Part shown: positions 9,125 through 18,688 of the stretch, piece by piece | Numbering within the stretch: position 1 is the stretch's first letter | Layout of the letters: every line of letters begins with the position of its first letter | Assembly (NCBI RefSeq): GCF_002295115.1 | Contig: NZ_NSFV01000002.1 | Coordinates: 558,001 to 622,000 of the forward strand | Direction of reading: 5' to 3' | Length of the DNA stretch: 64,000 nucleotides | From: Mesorhizobium sp. WSM4311 | GTDB lineage: Bacteria; Pseudomonadota; Alphaproteobacteria; Rhizobiales; Rhizobiaceae | Program-made: the position numbers and the translations under genes | The notes under the pieces: generated by a model | Told to the model about the DNA's origin: nothing | Database searches by the model: none | Seen by the model: only the letters and a program-made list of their open reading frames with translations

Positions 9125-9748
9125 ATGATCGATCTCAACGATGTCGTCGTGTTTGCCCGCGTCGTCGAAGCCGGCAGCTTCACCGCTGCCGCGCGCCTGC
9201 TGGCTATGCCCAAGACGACCGTCAGCCGCCGTGTCGACAAGCTCTACCTGATCGAGGACGGCATCGACCTTGCCTTCCGCACCGGAAGGCTCGAGGATTC
9301 GACGCTCATCGCCCGCAAGCTGGGTTCCACCCACAGGCTGCTCTGCGCCAGCCATGATTATCTCGCACGCTACGGAATGCCGGAAGGCCCGGCCGATCTT
9401 GCCCGCCATCGATGCGTCATCGCGGGCCTGTCGGCCTCAGGCGCTCATTGGGTGCTGGATGGACCACAAGGCCAGGAAACTGTCGTGGTCGCCGGGCGCT
9501 TCGCCGCCAACGAGATGCAGGCGGTGGTGGCGGCCGCGCTCGCGGGTTTCGGCATCGCCCAATTGCCCCAGCCGCTGGCCGACGGGCTGATCAACGAGGG
9601 GCGGTTGCGGCGCGTTCTGGACGGCTACACGACGCCGGCCGGCGGCCTGCACGTTCTCTTTCCCAGCAGCCGGCACCTTTCACCCCCGGTTAAGGCCTTC
9701 ATCGACCTGGCGGTCGAGCGGATTTCCAATCGGGCAAACACGGCTTAA
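9125..9748 (+). pseudogene. LysR-type regulator with a large in-frame internal deletion
   Basis: The frame opens with a normal LysR winged-helix start (MIDLNDVVVFARVVEAGSFT, then AAARLLAMPKTTVSRRV) and jumps at residue 36-41 straight to DKLYLIEDGIDLAFRTG, a motif from deep inside the effector domain. The rest (ARKLGSTHRLLCAS to the end) is a normal LysR C-terminus. The whole is 207 residues instead of about 295, so the linker helix and first half of the effector domain, roughly 85 residues, are gone. The reading frame is intact. It is probably non-functional, though a shortened DNA-binding protein cannot be excluded. The ATG at 9125 is preferred over TTG at 9095. Confidence 0.7.
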
Positions 9749-9751
9749 GGC

Positions 9752-12031
9752 ATGTCTGCTACTTCCGACCAACTTCTCAGCGAGACCCGAATGAGTCAGC
9801 GCATCGTCAGTTTTGTCATGAGCGGCGGCGTCGGCTCGCGGCTCTGGCCGTTGTCGCGCGAGGACAATCCGAAGCAGTTTCACGATTTTTCGGGTGATGG
9901 CTCCATGCTGGCCAAGACCTTGCGCCGCCTGGCGGTAAGGCCCGACGGTAAAACTCCGATCTTCCTGATTGCCTCGGAGCGCCACGCCGAACGCGTTCAT
10001 GCCGATCTCGCCGGCCTCGATCTTGCCGGTGGCGGTCCGCTGTTCGAACCCACAGGGCGCAACACCGCCGCGGCGGTGGCCCTTGCAACGCTGCGCACCT
10101 TGTCCGAATTCGGCGACAGCCTGATGCTGGTGGTGCCGTCGGACCACGAAATATCGACGGCAGGGCAATTCTGGCAGAGCGTCGAGGCAGGCGCCGAGGC
10201 GGCGCGCGCCGGCCGGCTCGTTGTGTTCGGCATCAAGCCGACACAGCCCGAAACCGGCTATGGCTATATCGAGGTCTCCGCCGAGAAGGGCGGAGTGTTC
10301 GACGTTTCGCGCTTCGTCGAAAAGCCGGACCTGGCGACCGCGCAGGGCTATCTCGAAGCCGGAAATTTCTATTGGAACACCGGCATCTTTCTGTTTCGCG
10401 CCGGTGCCATGCGCGACGCTTTCGCTATGTTCCAGCCGGACATCTGGCAGTCGACCGAAGCGGCCTACACAGCGGCGACATCGGATCTGTCCGGCCTCTA
10501 TATGCCGCTCGAGCTCTACGCAGCCATCCCGTCGAATTCGATCGACTATGCCATCATGGAGCGGGCGAGCGACATCGCGATGGTGCCGGCGGGCTTCCGC
10601 TGGAACGATCTCGGCTCCTGGCAGTCCCTGCTCGATGTCGGCCCTGCCGATGACCAGGGCAATGTCATTGTCGGCGATGTCGTCGCCATCGATTGCGAGA
10701 ACTCCTACATCCGCAGCGACGGCCGCCTTTTGTCGGCGATCGGCATGAAAGATGTTGCCATCGTCTCGACATCGGACGCCACTTTCGTCGCTCCGGTAAG
10801 CCACAGCCAGCACGTCAAGAAGGTGGTCGAGCAGCTCGAGAAATCGGGCCGGCTGGAAACCAGATTCACCCCGGCGCATGATCGCGTCATCGAAAGCGGC
10901 GCCTGGCGGCGGCGCGTGCACCACTGGCTGTTCCAGGAAACCTTGCCGCTGTGGTCGACATCGGGCGTCGACGAGCGCTATGGCGGCTTCCATGAAGCGC
11001 TTGGCTTCGACGGCTCACCGCTGATAAAGCCGAAGCGCATGCGCACGCAGGCCCGCCAGGTCTATGCCTTCGCGGTTGCCAAGGAGCGCGGCTGGACTGG
11101 CCCGGCCGAGCGGCTGATCTCGCATGGCATCGACTTCATGGCAGGAAAGGGTCGCACCCAACGCGGCGGTTGGGTGCGCACGCTGAATGTCGACGGCGCT
11201 GTCGCCGACGCCACGGAAGACGCCTACGATCATTCCTGCGTGCTCTTGGCGCTGGCGCATGCGCATATGTCAGGCAATCCCGATGCCTTGCGGCTCGGTG
11301 AGGAAACCTTCGCCTTCCTCGACGCCCATCTCGAGGATCATCGCATGACTGGCTTCCTCGAGACATCGGACGGTGAGGGCGAGCGTCGCTCAAATCCGCA
11401 TATGCATTTGCTGGAAGCCTTTCTCGCCTGGTATCAGGCGACCGGCGAGCGCGCCCATCTGCGCCGCGCGGCGCGCATCATCGACCTCTTCCGCAGCCAT
11501 TTCTTCGATGCCGAGAGCTGGACGCTCGGCGAATATTTCGATGCCGAATGGAAGCCGGCCGCAGGCGAAAAAGGCGGCTGGACCGAGCCAGGCCATCACT
11601 TCGAATGGGCTTCGCTCCTGGTCGATTTCGCCGGACGCAGCGGCCAGGCCGAACTGAGCGGCTTCGCCCGGAAACTCTACGCCTCGGCCATCGCCAACGG
11701 CCTCAACCGGGCCACCGGCCTTGCCTATGGCGCCGTCTCCAGGCAAGGCCTGCCGCTCGACCTGATCTCGCGCAGCTGGCCGCAGGCCGAAGCCATCAAG
11801 GCGGCGATCGCGTTGGACGGCTCAGGCGGCCCCGACCTGAAGCCCGAGATCGAGGCCCGTGTCGGCCGGCTGTTCCGCTGGCACATCGACCCGGCCCCGC
11901 TCGGCCTGTGGATCGATCGCATCGACGAACGCGGCCGCTCGCTGGCGTCAGATGTTCCGGCCAGCATTTTTTATCATCTGGTCTGCGCACTGACGCAGTA
12001 TCTGGATGGGACGGCGGCGGAGGCGGTCTAG
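9752..12031 (+). CDS. Mannose-1-phosphate guanylyltransferase fused to AGE-family epimerase/isomerase
   Basis: A 759-residue two-domain enzyme. Residues about 15-365 are a GDP-mannose pyrophosphorylase: nucleotide-binding GGVGSRLWPLSREDNPKQ at 25-42, TGRNTAAAVA near 101, sugar-phosphate motif FVEKPD near 188, then WNDLGSW. Residues about 380-755 are an (alpha/alpha)6-barrel of the N-acylglucosamine 2-epimerase family, with the conserved His motifs PHMHLLEAF near 549 and EPGHHFEW near 612. Common ManC enzymes carry a cupin-type phosphomannose isomerase C-terminus; here an AGE domain takes that place, so it may convert fructose-6-phosphate to mannose-6-phosphate or epimerise another sugar. The product GDP-mannose feeds surface polysaccharides. 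An inner ATG at 9791 is an alternative start. Confidence 0.88.
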   Translation: MSATSDQLLSETRMSQRIVSFVMSGGVGSRLWPLSREDNPKQFHDFSGDGSMLAKTLRRLAVRPDGKTPIFLIASERHAERVHADLAGLDLAGGGPLFEPTGRNTAAAVALATLRTLSEFGDSLMLVVPSDHEISTAGQFWQSVEAGAEAARAGRLVVFGIKPTQPETGYGYIEVSAEKGGVFDVSRFVEKPDLATAQGYLEAGNFYWNTGIFLFRAGAMRDAFAMFQPDIWQSTEAAYTAATSDLSGLYMPLELYAAIPSNSIDYAIMERASDIAMVPAGFRWNDLGSWQSLLDVGPADDQGNVIVGDVVAIDCENSYIRSDGRLLSAIGMKDVAIVSTSDATFVAPVSHSQHVKKVVEQLEKSGRLETRFTPAHDRVIESGAWRRRVHHWLFQETLPLWSTSGVDERYGGFHEALGFDGSPLIKPKRMRTQARQVYAFAVAKERGWTGPAERLISHGIDFMAGKGRTQRGGWVRTLNVDGAVADATEDAYDHSCVLLALAHAHMSGNPDALRLGEETFAFLDAHLEDHRMTGFLETSDGEGERRSNPHMHLLEAFLAWYQATGERAHLRRAARIIDLFRSHFFDAESWTLGEYFDAEWKPAAGEKGGWTEPGHHFEWASLLVDFAGRSGQAELSGFARKLYASAIANGLNRATGLAYGAVSRQGLPLDLISRSWPQAEAIKAAIALDGSGGPDLKPEIEARVGRLFRWHIDPAPLGLWIDRIDERGRSLASDVPASIFYHLVCALTQYLDGTAAEAV

Positions 12032-12038
12032 GCTCGGC

Positions 12039-13502
12039 TCAATACGGGCTCGCCACGTCCCCGGTCTCGACATAGATCGACTTCAGTTGCGAGTAGAGCG
12101 CCAATGCCGCCAGAGAATTCTCGCGGCCGATGCCGGACTGCTTGAAGCCGCCGAAGGGGATTTCCACCGGCGTCAGATTGTAGGCGTTGATCCAGCAGGT
12201 GCCGGCCTGCAGCTCGGCGATGACACGGTGGGCGCGCGGCAGGTCGCGGGTGAAGACGCCGGCGGCAAGGCCGAATTCGGTGTCGTTGGCGCGGTCGATC
12301 ACCTCGTCCTCGCCGTCGAATTTCAGCACGCTCATGACCGGTCCGAAAATCTCCTCGCGGGCGACGCGCATGGTGTCGGTGACACCGGTGAACACCGTCG
12401 GTTCGACGAAGAAGCCGCCCTGGAAACCCTGCAGCGACGGCACGTTGCCGCCACAGGCGAGAACAGCGCCATCCTGCTTGCCGACCGCGATATAGCCGAC
12501 GACCTTGTCGTGCTGTGCCTTGGAGACCAGTGGTCCCATCTGCGTTTCGGGATCGAGCGGGTCGCCGATGCGGATTTTCTTCGTCCGCTCGACCAGCCGC
12601 TCGACGAAGCGGTCGTGGATGCCGCTCTGCACGAAGACCCGCGTGCCATTCGAGCAGATCTGGCCGGTGGAGTAGAAATTGCCGAGCATGGCGCCGCCAA
12701 TGGCGTTTTCGATGTCGGCATCGTCGAAGACGATCAGCGGCGACTTGCCGCCGAGCTCCATCGTCGCATGCTTCATCTTCGAACCGGCAAGCGACAGCAC
12801 CTTGCGCCCGGTCGGCACCGAGCCGGTGACCGAAACCTTGGCGACGACATCGTGGCCGACAAGGCCCGCGCCAACATCGCCATAGCCCTGAACGACGTTG
12901 AACAGCCCGTCGGGCAGGCCGGCCTCGCTGTAGATTTCGGCGAGCGCCAGTGCCGAAAGCGGCGTGTTTTCCGACGGCTTGAAGACCATGGCGTTGCCCA
13001 TGGCGAGCGCCGGCGCGGATTTCCAGCCGGCGATCTGGATCGGATAATTCCAGGCGCCGATGCCGACGCAGACGCCAAGCGCCTCGCGCCGCGTGTAGGC
13101 GAAGGGCCCGCCGAGATCGACGGCCTCGCCATTGTAGGCGGCAATCGCGCCGCCGAAATATTCAAGGCAGTCAGCGGCGGAAGGCGCATCTGCCACCAGC
13201 GTCTCCTGGATCGCCTTACCGGTGTCGAGCGTCTCGATGCGGGCGAGGTCGGCATTGCGGGCACGCAGAATGTCGGCGGCGCGGCGCAGGATGCGGCCGC
13301 GCTCGACCGGCTTCAGCCGCGCCCAGGCCGGCTGCGCGGTGCGTGCGGCCTCGATGGCGAGTTCCAGCACATTCGGCGTCGCCGAGCGCAGCATGGCGAT
13401 GGTCTCGCCGGTTGCCGGATAGATGACCGGCAGCGGCGCTCCTTGCTCGTCGTCGATATAGCGTCCGTTGACATAGTGCGATGCCGTCGGCTGGGCGCGC
13501 AT
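12039..13502 (-). CDS. betB: Betaine aldehyde dehydrogenase
   Basis: Oxidises betaine aldehyde to glycine betaine with NAD(P)+, the last step of osmoprotectant synthesis from choline, in the cytoplasm. The 487-residue length matches BetB. The catalytic general base is Glu249 in MELGGKSP and the nucleophile is Cys283 in [12 protein letters not shown]. The cofactor region GSVPTGRKV and the conserved [10 protein letters not shown] are present. It is the last gene of the leftward bet operon, 79 bases after betA, and is convergent with the guanylyltransferase fusion 7 bases away. Confidence 0.96.
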   Translation of the reverse strand: MRAQPTASHYVNGRYIDDEQGAPLPVIYPATGETIAMLRSATPNVLELAIEAARTAQPAWARLKPVERGRILRRAADILRARNADLARIETLDTGKAIQETLVADAPSAADCLEYFGGAIAAYNGEAVDLGGPFAYTRREALGVCVGIGAWNYPIQIAGWKSAPALAMGNAMVFKPSENTPLSALALAEIYSEAGLPDGLFNVVQGYGDVGAGLVGHDVVAKVSVTGSVPTGRKVLSLAGSKMKHATMELGGKSPLIVFDDADIENAIGGAMLGNFYSTGQICSNGTRVFVQSGIHDRFVERLVERTKKIRIGDPLDPETQMGPLVSKAQHDKVVGYIAVGKQDGAVLACGGNVPSLQGFQGGFFVEPTVFTGVTDTMRVAREEIFGPVMSVLKFDGEDEVIDRANDTEFGLAAGVFTRDLPRAHRVIAELQAGTCWINAYNLTPVEIPFGGFKQSGIGRENSLAALALYSQLKSIYVETGDVASPY

Positions 13503-13581
13503 GGGTAGTCTCCGAATGTCTGCGCCCCAAGAATGGGCGGCTCGATCTAGGGACGGTTCAATCTGTCGGGTGGATCATGCT

Positions 13582-15234
13582 CTATCTGTCCGACTGCTGC
13601 CAGCGCGGATTGATCCAGGGCTCCTGGTTGGACGGCGCCAGCGGCGTGCGGCCGAGAATGTGGTCGGACGCCTTCTCGCCGGTCATGATCGACGGCGCGT
13701 TGAGATTGCCGTTGGTGACGCGCGGGAAGATCGAGGAATCAGCGACCCGCAGCCCGTCGACGCCGATGACCCGGCATTCCGGATCGACAACACTCATCAG
13801 ATCATCGGCGCGACCCATCTTGCAGGTGCCGCACGGGTGGTAGGCGCTCTCGGCATGGTCGCGAATGAAGACATCGAGATCGTCGTCCGACCGCACATGG
13901 CTGCCCGGCGAGATTTCCTGGCCGCGAAAGGCGTCGAACGCCGGCTGGCCGAAGATCTCGCGGGTCAGCCGGATGCAGTGGCGGAACTCCGCCCAGTCGT
14001 CCGGATGCGACATGTAGTTGAAGCGGATCACCGGCTTCGCTTTCGGGTCCGGCGAACGCAGCGTCACCGAGCCGCGCGACTTCGAGCGCATCGGCCCGAC
14101 ATGCGCCTGGAAGCCGTGCGACTTCGCCGCCGCCTTGCCGTCATAGCGCACCGCCGCCGGGATGAAGTGGTACTGGATGTCGGGATAATCGACGCCGGCG
14201 CGCGAGCGTACGAAGGCGGCGGCTTCGAAATGGTTTGTGGCGCCGAGGCCGGACTTGAAGAACAGCCACTGCGCGCCGATCAGTGCCTTGGAAAACGGGT
14301 TCAGCACGGAATTCAGCGTGATCGGCTTGGTCGATTCCTGCTGGATATAAAGCTCCATATGGTCCTGCAGATTGCGGCCCACGCCGGGCCGGTCGGCGAC
14401 CACGGCAATGCCGTTTTCGCGCAAATGCTCGGCCGGCCCGATGCCGGACAGCATCAGGATCTTGGGTGAGTTGATCGAAGACGCGGCGACGATCACCTCA
14501 CGTCGCGCCTTAACGACCTGAATCTGTTTGTGAGCCTCGATCTCGACGCCGACGGCCCGTTGATTCTCGATGATCACCCGACGGGCAAAGCCCTTGACCA
14601 GACTCACGTTTTTCCGGTTGAGCGCCGGCTTCAGATAGGCTGATGCCGCCGACCAGCGGCGGCCGCCGCGGATGGTCTGTTCCATCGGCCCGAAACCTTC
14701 CTGCTTCGAGCCGTTGTAGTCGTCGGTCAGTTCGAACCCGGCCTGGCGGCCCGCTTCGACGAAGGCGCCGTAGAGCGGATTTTTACGCGAACCGCGCTGC
14801 ACATGCAGCGGCCCGCCGTGTCCGCGCCAGCCGTCCTCGCCGCCGTCATTGTCCTCCATGCGCTTGAAGTAGGGGAGCACGTCGGCAAAGGCCCAACCCG
14901 TTGCACCTTCTTCGGCCCAATGGTCGAAGTCGCGGGCATGGCCGCGCACATAGACCATGCCGTTGATCGAGGACGAACCACCGATCACCTTGCCGCGCGG
15001 CGTCGCCAGCACGCGGCCGCCGAGATGCGGTTCCGGCTCGCTGGCAAAACCCCAGTCGTAAAGGCTCATATTGAGCGGGATCGACAGCGCCGACGGCATC
15101 TGGATCAGCGGTCCGATATCGCTGCCGCCGAATTCGATGACGATGACCGAATGCTTGCCGTCTTCCGACAGGCGGTAGGCCATGGCCGAGCCGGCGGAGC
15201 CGGAGCCGATGATAACGAAATCCGCTTCAAGCAT
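13582..15234 (-). CDS. betA: Choline dehydrogenase (GMC oxidoreductase)
   Basis: FAD-dependent, membrane-associated enzyme that oxidises choline to betaine aldehyde. The 550-residue protein starts [20 protein letters not shown], the dinucleotide-binding motif of the GMC family. GMC signature 1 lies near [20 protein letters not shown] and signature 2 near [16 protein letters not shown]. The C-terminal active site has the expected His in [12 protein letters not shown] and the [17 protein letters not shown] segment. The start overlaps the end of the PLP dehydratase gene by 8 bases. It acts just before betB. Confidence 0.96.
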   Translation of the reverse strand: MLEADFVIIGSGSAGSAMAYRLSEDGKHSVIVIEFGGSDIGPLIQMPSALSIPLNMSLYDWGFASEPEPHLGGRVLATPRGKVIGGSSSINGMVYVRGHARDFDHWAEEGATGWAFADVLPYFKRMEDNDGGEDGWRGHGGPLHVQRGSRKNPLYGAFVEAGRQAGFELTDDYNGSKQEGFGPMEQTIRGGRRWSAASAYLKPALNRKNVSLVKGFARRVIIENQRAVGVEIEAHKQIQVVKARREVIVAASSINSPKILMLSGIGPAEHLRENGIAVVADRPGVGRNLQDHMELYIQQESTKPITLNSVLNPFSKALIGAQWLFFKSGLGATNHFEAAAFVRSRAGVDYPDIQYHFIPAAVRYDGKAAAKSHGFQAHVGPMRSKSRGSVTLRSPDPKAKPVIRFNYMSHPDDWAEFRHCIRLTREIFGQPAFDAFRGQEISPGSHVRSDDDLDVFIRDHAESAYHPCGTCKMGRADDLMSVVDPECRVIGVDGLRVADSSIFPRVTNGNLNAPSIMTGEKASDHILGRTPLAPSNQEPWINPRWQQSDR

Positions 15235-16231
15235 GGTTCATATGCGCCATAAAATCGGCGAGCGAGACATTGCCGCCGGTAGCCACAACAAGGACGGTTT
15301 TACCCGCCACATCCACCTTGCCGCCGAGCAGCGCCGCCAGCGACGCAGCCCCGGACGGCTCCAGCACCAGCTTCATCCTCTCGAAGGCGATCCGCATGGC
15401 ACGCCGCACCGATTGGTCGTCGACGGTGATGCCGCGAACACCCGCGGTCCTGACCGCCGCGAACGGCGCGTCGCCCGGCCGCCGCGACATCAGCCCGTCG
15501 CAGATCGACTTCGGGCCGATCGGCATGGTCTCGATGCTGCCATGCGCCAGCGACGAGCCCATGCCATCAAAACCTTCCGGCTCGACGCCGATGATCTCTG
15601 TCGCCGGCGACAGATAGTGGAAGGCCAGCGAAACGCCGCCGATCAGCCCGCCGCCGCCGACCGCGCAGAACAACAGGTCGGCGCTGGCACCCTTGGCCTC
15701 AAGCTGGTCGAGCGCTTCGAGGCCGGCGCCAGCTTGGCCGGCGACGATCTCCGGATCGTCGAAGGGATGCAGCAGGGCCAGCCCTTCCGTCTCGGCGATC
15801 TCGCGCGCCTTGGCCGCGGCGACCTCTTCACGCGCGCGCTCGCCATGGTCGGTCAGCACCACGCGCGCACCATAGCCCGCGGTCGCGTCACGCTTGGCGG
15901 CCGGCGCATCGATCGGCATGACGATGGTGACGGGAATACCGAGCGCCTGGCCGGCGGCCGCCAGGCCTTGCGCGAAATTGCCGGAGGAATAGGCGACGAC
16001 GCCCTTCCTCGCCTCGTCGGCCGACAGCCGCTTCAGCCGCCAATAGGCGCCGCGTATCTTGAAGGATCCGGCCCATTGCAGCGATTCCGGCTTGATGAAG
16101 ACGCGCGCCGCACCGGTCTCCCGGGCCAGTGCGGTCGATTCCAGCAGCGGCGTGATCTGCGTCGCCCTGGAGGTGACGGCATAGGCCCGCTTGAGATGAT
16201 CGAGGGAAGGGACGAGAAGGTCTGTCATCAT
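15227..16231 (-). CDS. PLP-dependent threonine/serine dehydratase-like enzyme (EutB-like)
   Basis: A 334-residue fold-type II PLP enzyme. The cofactor lysine sits in SFKIRGA near residue 57, and a glycine-rich phosphate loop is seen as GGGGLIGG near 190. The length fits catabolic threonine dehydratase without a regulatory ACT domain, and also the hydroxyectoine-utilisation dehydratase EutB. It is placed inside the bet operon, overlapping betC by 4 bases and betA by 8, which argues for a role in breakdown of an osmolyte or of serine/threonine formed downstream of betaine demethylation. The family is clear; the substrate is not. Confidence 0.85.
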   Translation of the reverse strand: MMTDLLVPSLDHLKRAYAVTSRATQITPLLESTALARETGAARVFIKPESLQWAGSFKIRGAYWRLKRLSADEARKGVVAYSSGNFAQGLAAAGQALGIPVTIVMPIDAPAAKRDATAGYGARVVLTDHGERAREEVAAAKAREIAETEGLALLHPFDDPEIVAGQAGAGLEALDQLEAKGASADLLFCAVGGGGLIGGVSLAFHYLSPATEIIGVEPEGFDGMGSSLAHGSIETMPIGPKSICDGLMSRRPGDAPFAAVRTAGVRGITVDDQSVRRAMRIAFERMKLVLEPSGAASLAALLGGKVDVAGKTVLVVATGGNVSLADFMAHMNHA

Positions 16232-17757
16232 TCGCCTCGCGGAAAGCGTTTCTGCTCTTCGAGCACGTTGAGATCCATGTGGTTGCGCATGTAGCGTTCC
16301 GAGGCCTTCTGCAGCGGCTGGAACTCCCAGGGGTAGTGCGTGCCGTTGCGCAGCGCCGGATAGACCACCCAGCGCCGCGCCTGGCTGGCCCGCACTGCCG
16401 CGTCGAAGGCCGCCATGTCCCAGCGTGCGCGCACCTTTTCAGTGAAAGCCGCCACCAGATCGGCATGCGCCGGATCGGCGGCGAGATTGCTCAATTCATG
16501 TGGGTCGGCTTCGATATCATAGAGTTGCGGCGGATCGATCTCGCAATGGACGAACTTGTAGCGGCCGTCGCGGATCGCCACCAACGGTGCGTTGGACCCC
16601 TCGGCCGCGTATTCCATCAGCACCGGCGCGGTGCGTGGCTTCCCATTCAGCAGCGGCAACAGCGACTGGCCGTCGGTCCATGGCGCGATCGCACTCATGT
16701 CGATGCCGGCGAGATCGCACAGCGTCGGCGTCACGTCGAGATTGGAGACCGGCGCTTCGATCATGCCGGCGGGAATGTCCTTGCCGGCGATCATCAGCGG
16801 CACCCGCGCCGAGCCCTCGAAGAAGCACATCTTGAACCACAGGCCACGCTCGCCGAGCATGTCGCCATGGTCCGAGCAGAACAGGATGATCGTGTCGTCG
16901 AGCATGCGTGTGCGCTCGAGCACGGACAGCAGCTCGCCGACCTTGTCGTCGAGATAGGAGATGTTGGCGAAATAGCCGCGCCGCGAGCGGCGGATTTGCT
17001 CTGCCGTGATGTCGAAACTGTCGTAGTCGGAAGCCTTGTAGAGCCGCTGCGAGTGCGGATCCTGGCCGTCGTAGGGGATGAAGCCCACTTCCGGTTCGAG
17101 CGCTGGGCAATCCTCATAGAGATCCCAGTACTGCCGCCGCGCCACATAGGGGTCGTGCGGATGGGTGAAGGAAACCGTCAGGCACCAGGGCCGGTGCGTC
17201 GCATCGTCGGAGATGCGCGCGAAGTCGTAGAGTTTTTGCACAGCGTGGAAGGCGACTTCGTCGTCATATTCCATCTGGTTCGAGGTTTCGGCGACGCCGG
17301 CGCCGGTCACCGAGCCCAGATTGTGATACCACCAGTCGATGCGCTCGGCGGGCTTGCGGTAGTCCGGCGTCCAGCCGAAATCGGCGGGATAGATGTCGGT
17401 GGTCAGCCGCTCCTCGAAGCCGTGCAACTGGTCCGGTCCGACGAAATGCATCTTGCCCGACAGCACGGTGTGATAGCCGTCGGCGCGCAGGTGATGGGCA
17501 AAGGTCGGGATCGACGAGGCGAATTCGGCGGCGTTGTCATAGACCTCGGTGCGCGACGGCAACTGGCCGCTCATGAACGAGGCGCGGCCCGGCGCGCAGA
17601 GCGGCGAGGCCGTGTAGTTATTCTTGAAACGGGCCGAACGCGCCGCGAGCGCCTTCAAATGCGGCGCACGCAGGAAGCCTGCCGGGCCATCGGCGAAAAA
17701 AGTGCCGTTGAGCTGATCGACCATGACGATCAGGAAATTGGGTCGCTTCGCCGTCAC
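16228..17757 (-). CDS. betC: Choline-sulfatase
   Basis: Hydrolyses choline-O-sulfate to choline and sulfate, feeding betA and betB. The 509-residue protein starts at GTG 17757 ([20 protein letters not shown]), a start that overlaps the betI stop as GTGA. The sulfatase signature CAPGR starts at Cys54, the residue converted to formylglycine, within [16 protein letters not shown]. Other metal-site motifs include MVDQ at 12-15 and [16 protein letters not shown] near 290. The longer open frame upstream lies inside betI and is rejected. Confidence 0.95.
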   Translation of the reverse strand: MTAKRPNFLIVMVDQLNGTFFADGPAGFLRAPHLKALAARSARFKNNYTASPLCAPGRASFMSGQLPSRTEVYDNAAEFASSIPTFAHHLRADGYHTVLSGKMHFVGPDQLHGFEERLTTDIYPADFGWTPDYRKPAERIDWWYHNLGSVTGAGVAETSNQMEYDDEVAFHAVQKLYDFARISDDATHRPWCLTVSFTHPHDPYVARRQYWDLYEDCPALEPEVGFIPYDGQDPHSQRLYKASDYDSFDITAEQIRRSRRGYFANISYLDDKVGELLSVLERTRMLDDTIILFCSDHGDMLGERGLWFKMCFFEGSARVPLMIAGKDIPAGMIEAPVSNLDVTPTLCDLAGIDMSAIAPWTDGQSLLPLLNGKPRTAPVLMEYAAEGSNAPLVAIRDGRYKFVHCEIDPPQLYDIEADPHELSNLAADPAHADLVAAFTEKVRARWDMAAFDAAVRASQARRWVVYPALRNGTHYPWEFQPLQKASERYMRNHMDLNVLEEQKRFPRGE

Positions 17758-18344
17758 TGTTTTTGCCGCTCGCCGAGTTTGGTTTCGAGATAGTCCTCGA
17801 CCAGCGCGATCGCGGTCGCGGCGTTGGGCACGCCATCCTTCAGCGCACGCCTGATGTAGAGCCCGTCGATCATCGCCGCTGTCGCTTCGGCGGCGCGGTC
17901 GGCCTCTGCCCTGGGCAGGATGCCGGTCAGCCCGCTCATCAGGTTCGAATGCAGCCGCCGCGCATAGATCTTGAGCAATCGGCGCAACGCCGATGATTTC
18001 TGCGCCTCGACATAGAAGGCAAGCCACGCCGCGATGGTTTCGGCCTGGAACTGGATGTCGGAGAAGTTGACGGCGACCACGGCGGCGACGCGTTCGCGCG
18101 GGGACCTGGCGGATTGCAGGGCGCGGCGCATGTCGATGGTCAGTTCGGCGAGGATGTGCCGCATCGTTGCGAACAGCAGTTCGTCCTTGGCGCCGAAATA
18201 GTGATGGGCAAGGGCCGAAGACACGCCGGCGCGCCCGGCGATCTCGGACATGGTCACGTCAAGCGAGCCGCGCTCGCCGATCGCCGAGATCGCAGCGTCG
18301 ATGAGCGCCTTGCGGCGCAGTGGCTCCATTCCGACTTTTGGCAT
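17754..18344 (-). CDS. betI: TetR-family repressor BetI
   Basis: Choline-responsive repressor of the bet operon. The 196-residue protein has an N-terminal TetR helix-turn-helix at about 9-55: [20 protein letters not shown], then [20 protein letters not shown], then FGAKDELL. The rest is the helical ligand domain typical of BetI (about 195 residues). It is first in the leftward operon betI-betC-dehydratase-betA-betB and overlaps betC by 4 bases. A perfect 14-bp palindrome lies 34 bases upstream of its start and is its likely operator. Confidence 0.95.
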   Translation of the reverse strand: MPKVGMEPLRRKALIDAAISAIGERGSLDVTMSEIAGRAGVSSALAHHYFGAKDELLFATMRHILAELTIDMRRALQSARSPRERVAAVVAVNFSDIQFQAETIAAWLAFYVEAQKSSALRRLLKIYARRLHSNLMSGLTGILPRAEADRAAEATAAMIDGLYIRRALKDGVPNAATAIALVEDYLETKLGERQKQ

Positions 18345-18377
18345 GCTGTTCCCGATTTTTGCCGGAGGTTATTTTTT

Positions 18378-18391
18378 ATTGACGCGTCAAT
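18378..18391. promoter_or_regulatory. Probable BetI operator
   Basis: ATTGACGCGTCAAT is a perfect 14-bp palindrome set in an AT-rich patch upstream of betI. TetR-family repressors bind such dyads next to their own gene, and BetI is known to bind upstream of bet genes, so autoregulation through this site is likely. The assignment is by position and symmetry only. Confidence 0.65.
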
Positions 18392-18540
18392 CAACAAAAA
18401 ATCGACGTGAGCACGACCTGTACCAAGCGATTGTCCTGTTCCGGCCCTTCACGGTCCGGCTGAGAATGTTTATCTTTGAACAATAAAGGCGAAGTGCGCC
18501 ATGAGCCCGGTATGCTAAGGTGTGTTGAGCTTCAGGTGAG

Positions 18541-18660
18541 GCCGAGCCGAAAACGGTGGTTTTCGAGAACCGGAGCGGAGCGGACATTCAAGTCCGTGAG
18601 CACCGGAAGCGCAGAAAGCCGCCGTTTGCAGGCCGGCATCATCTGAATCCCAATACACCG
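18541..18660. repeat. Possible intergenic repeat element or leader before the thiolase gene
   Basis: This stretch has no gene and shows internal structure: a hairpin CGGAC-attcaa-GTCCG near 18580-18595, and related motifs AACCGGAGC and CACCGGAAGC on either side. Its make-up resembles intergenic elements found in many copies in Mesorhizobium-type genomes, but I see only this one copy in the window. It lies about 30 bases upstream of the thiolase start and could also be its 5' leader. Confidence 0.3.
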
Positions 18661-18688
18661 TTGGGTGGCGCCAAGGATGGAGATTGCC

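Noticed and set aside
12006-13508. A 500-codon plus-strand frame over betB
   Set aside because: Antisense shadow of a well-supported betaine aldehyde dehydrogenase with both catalytic residues.
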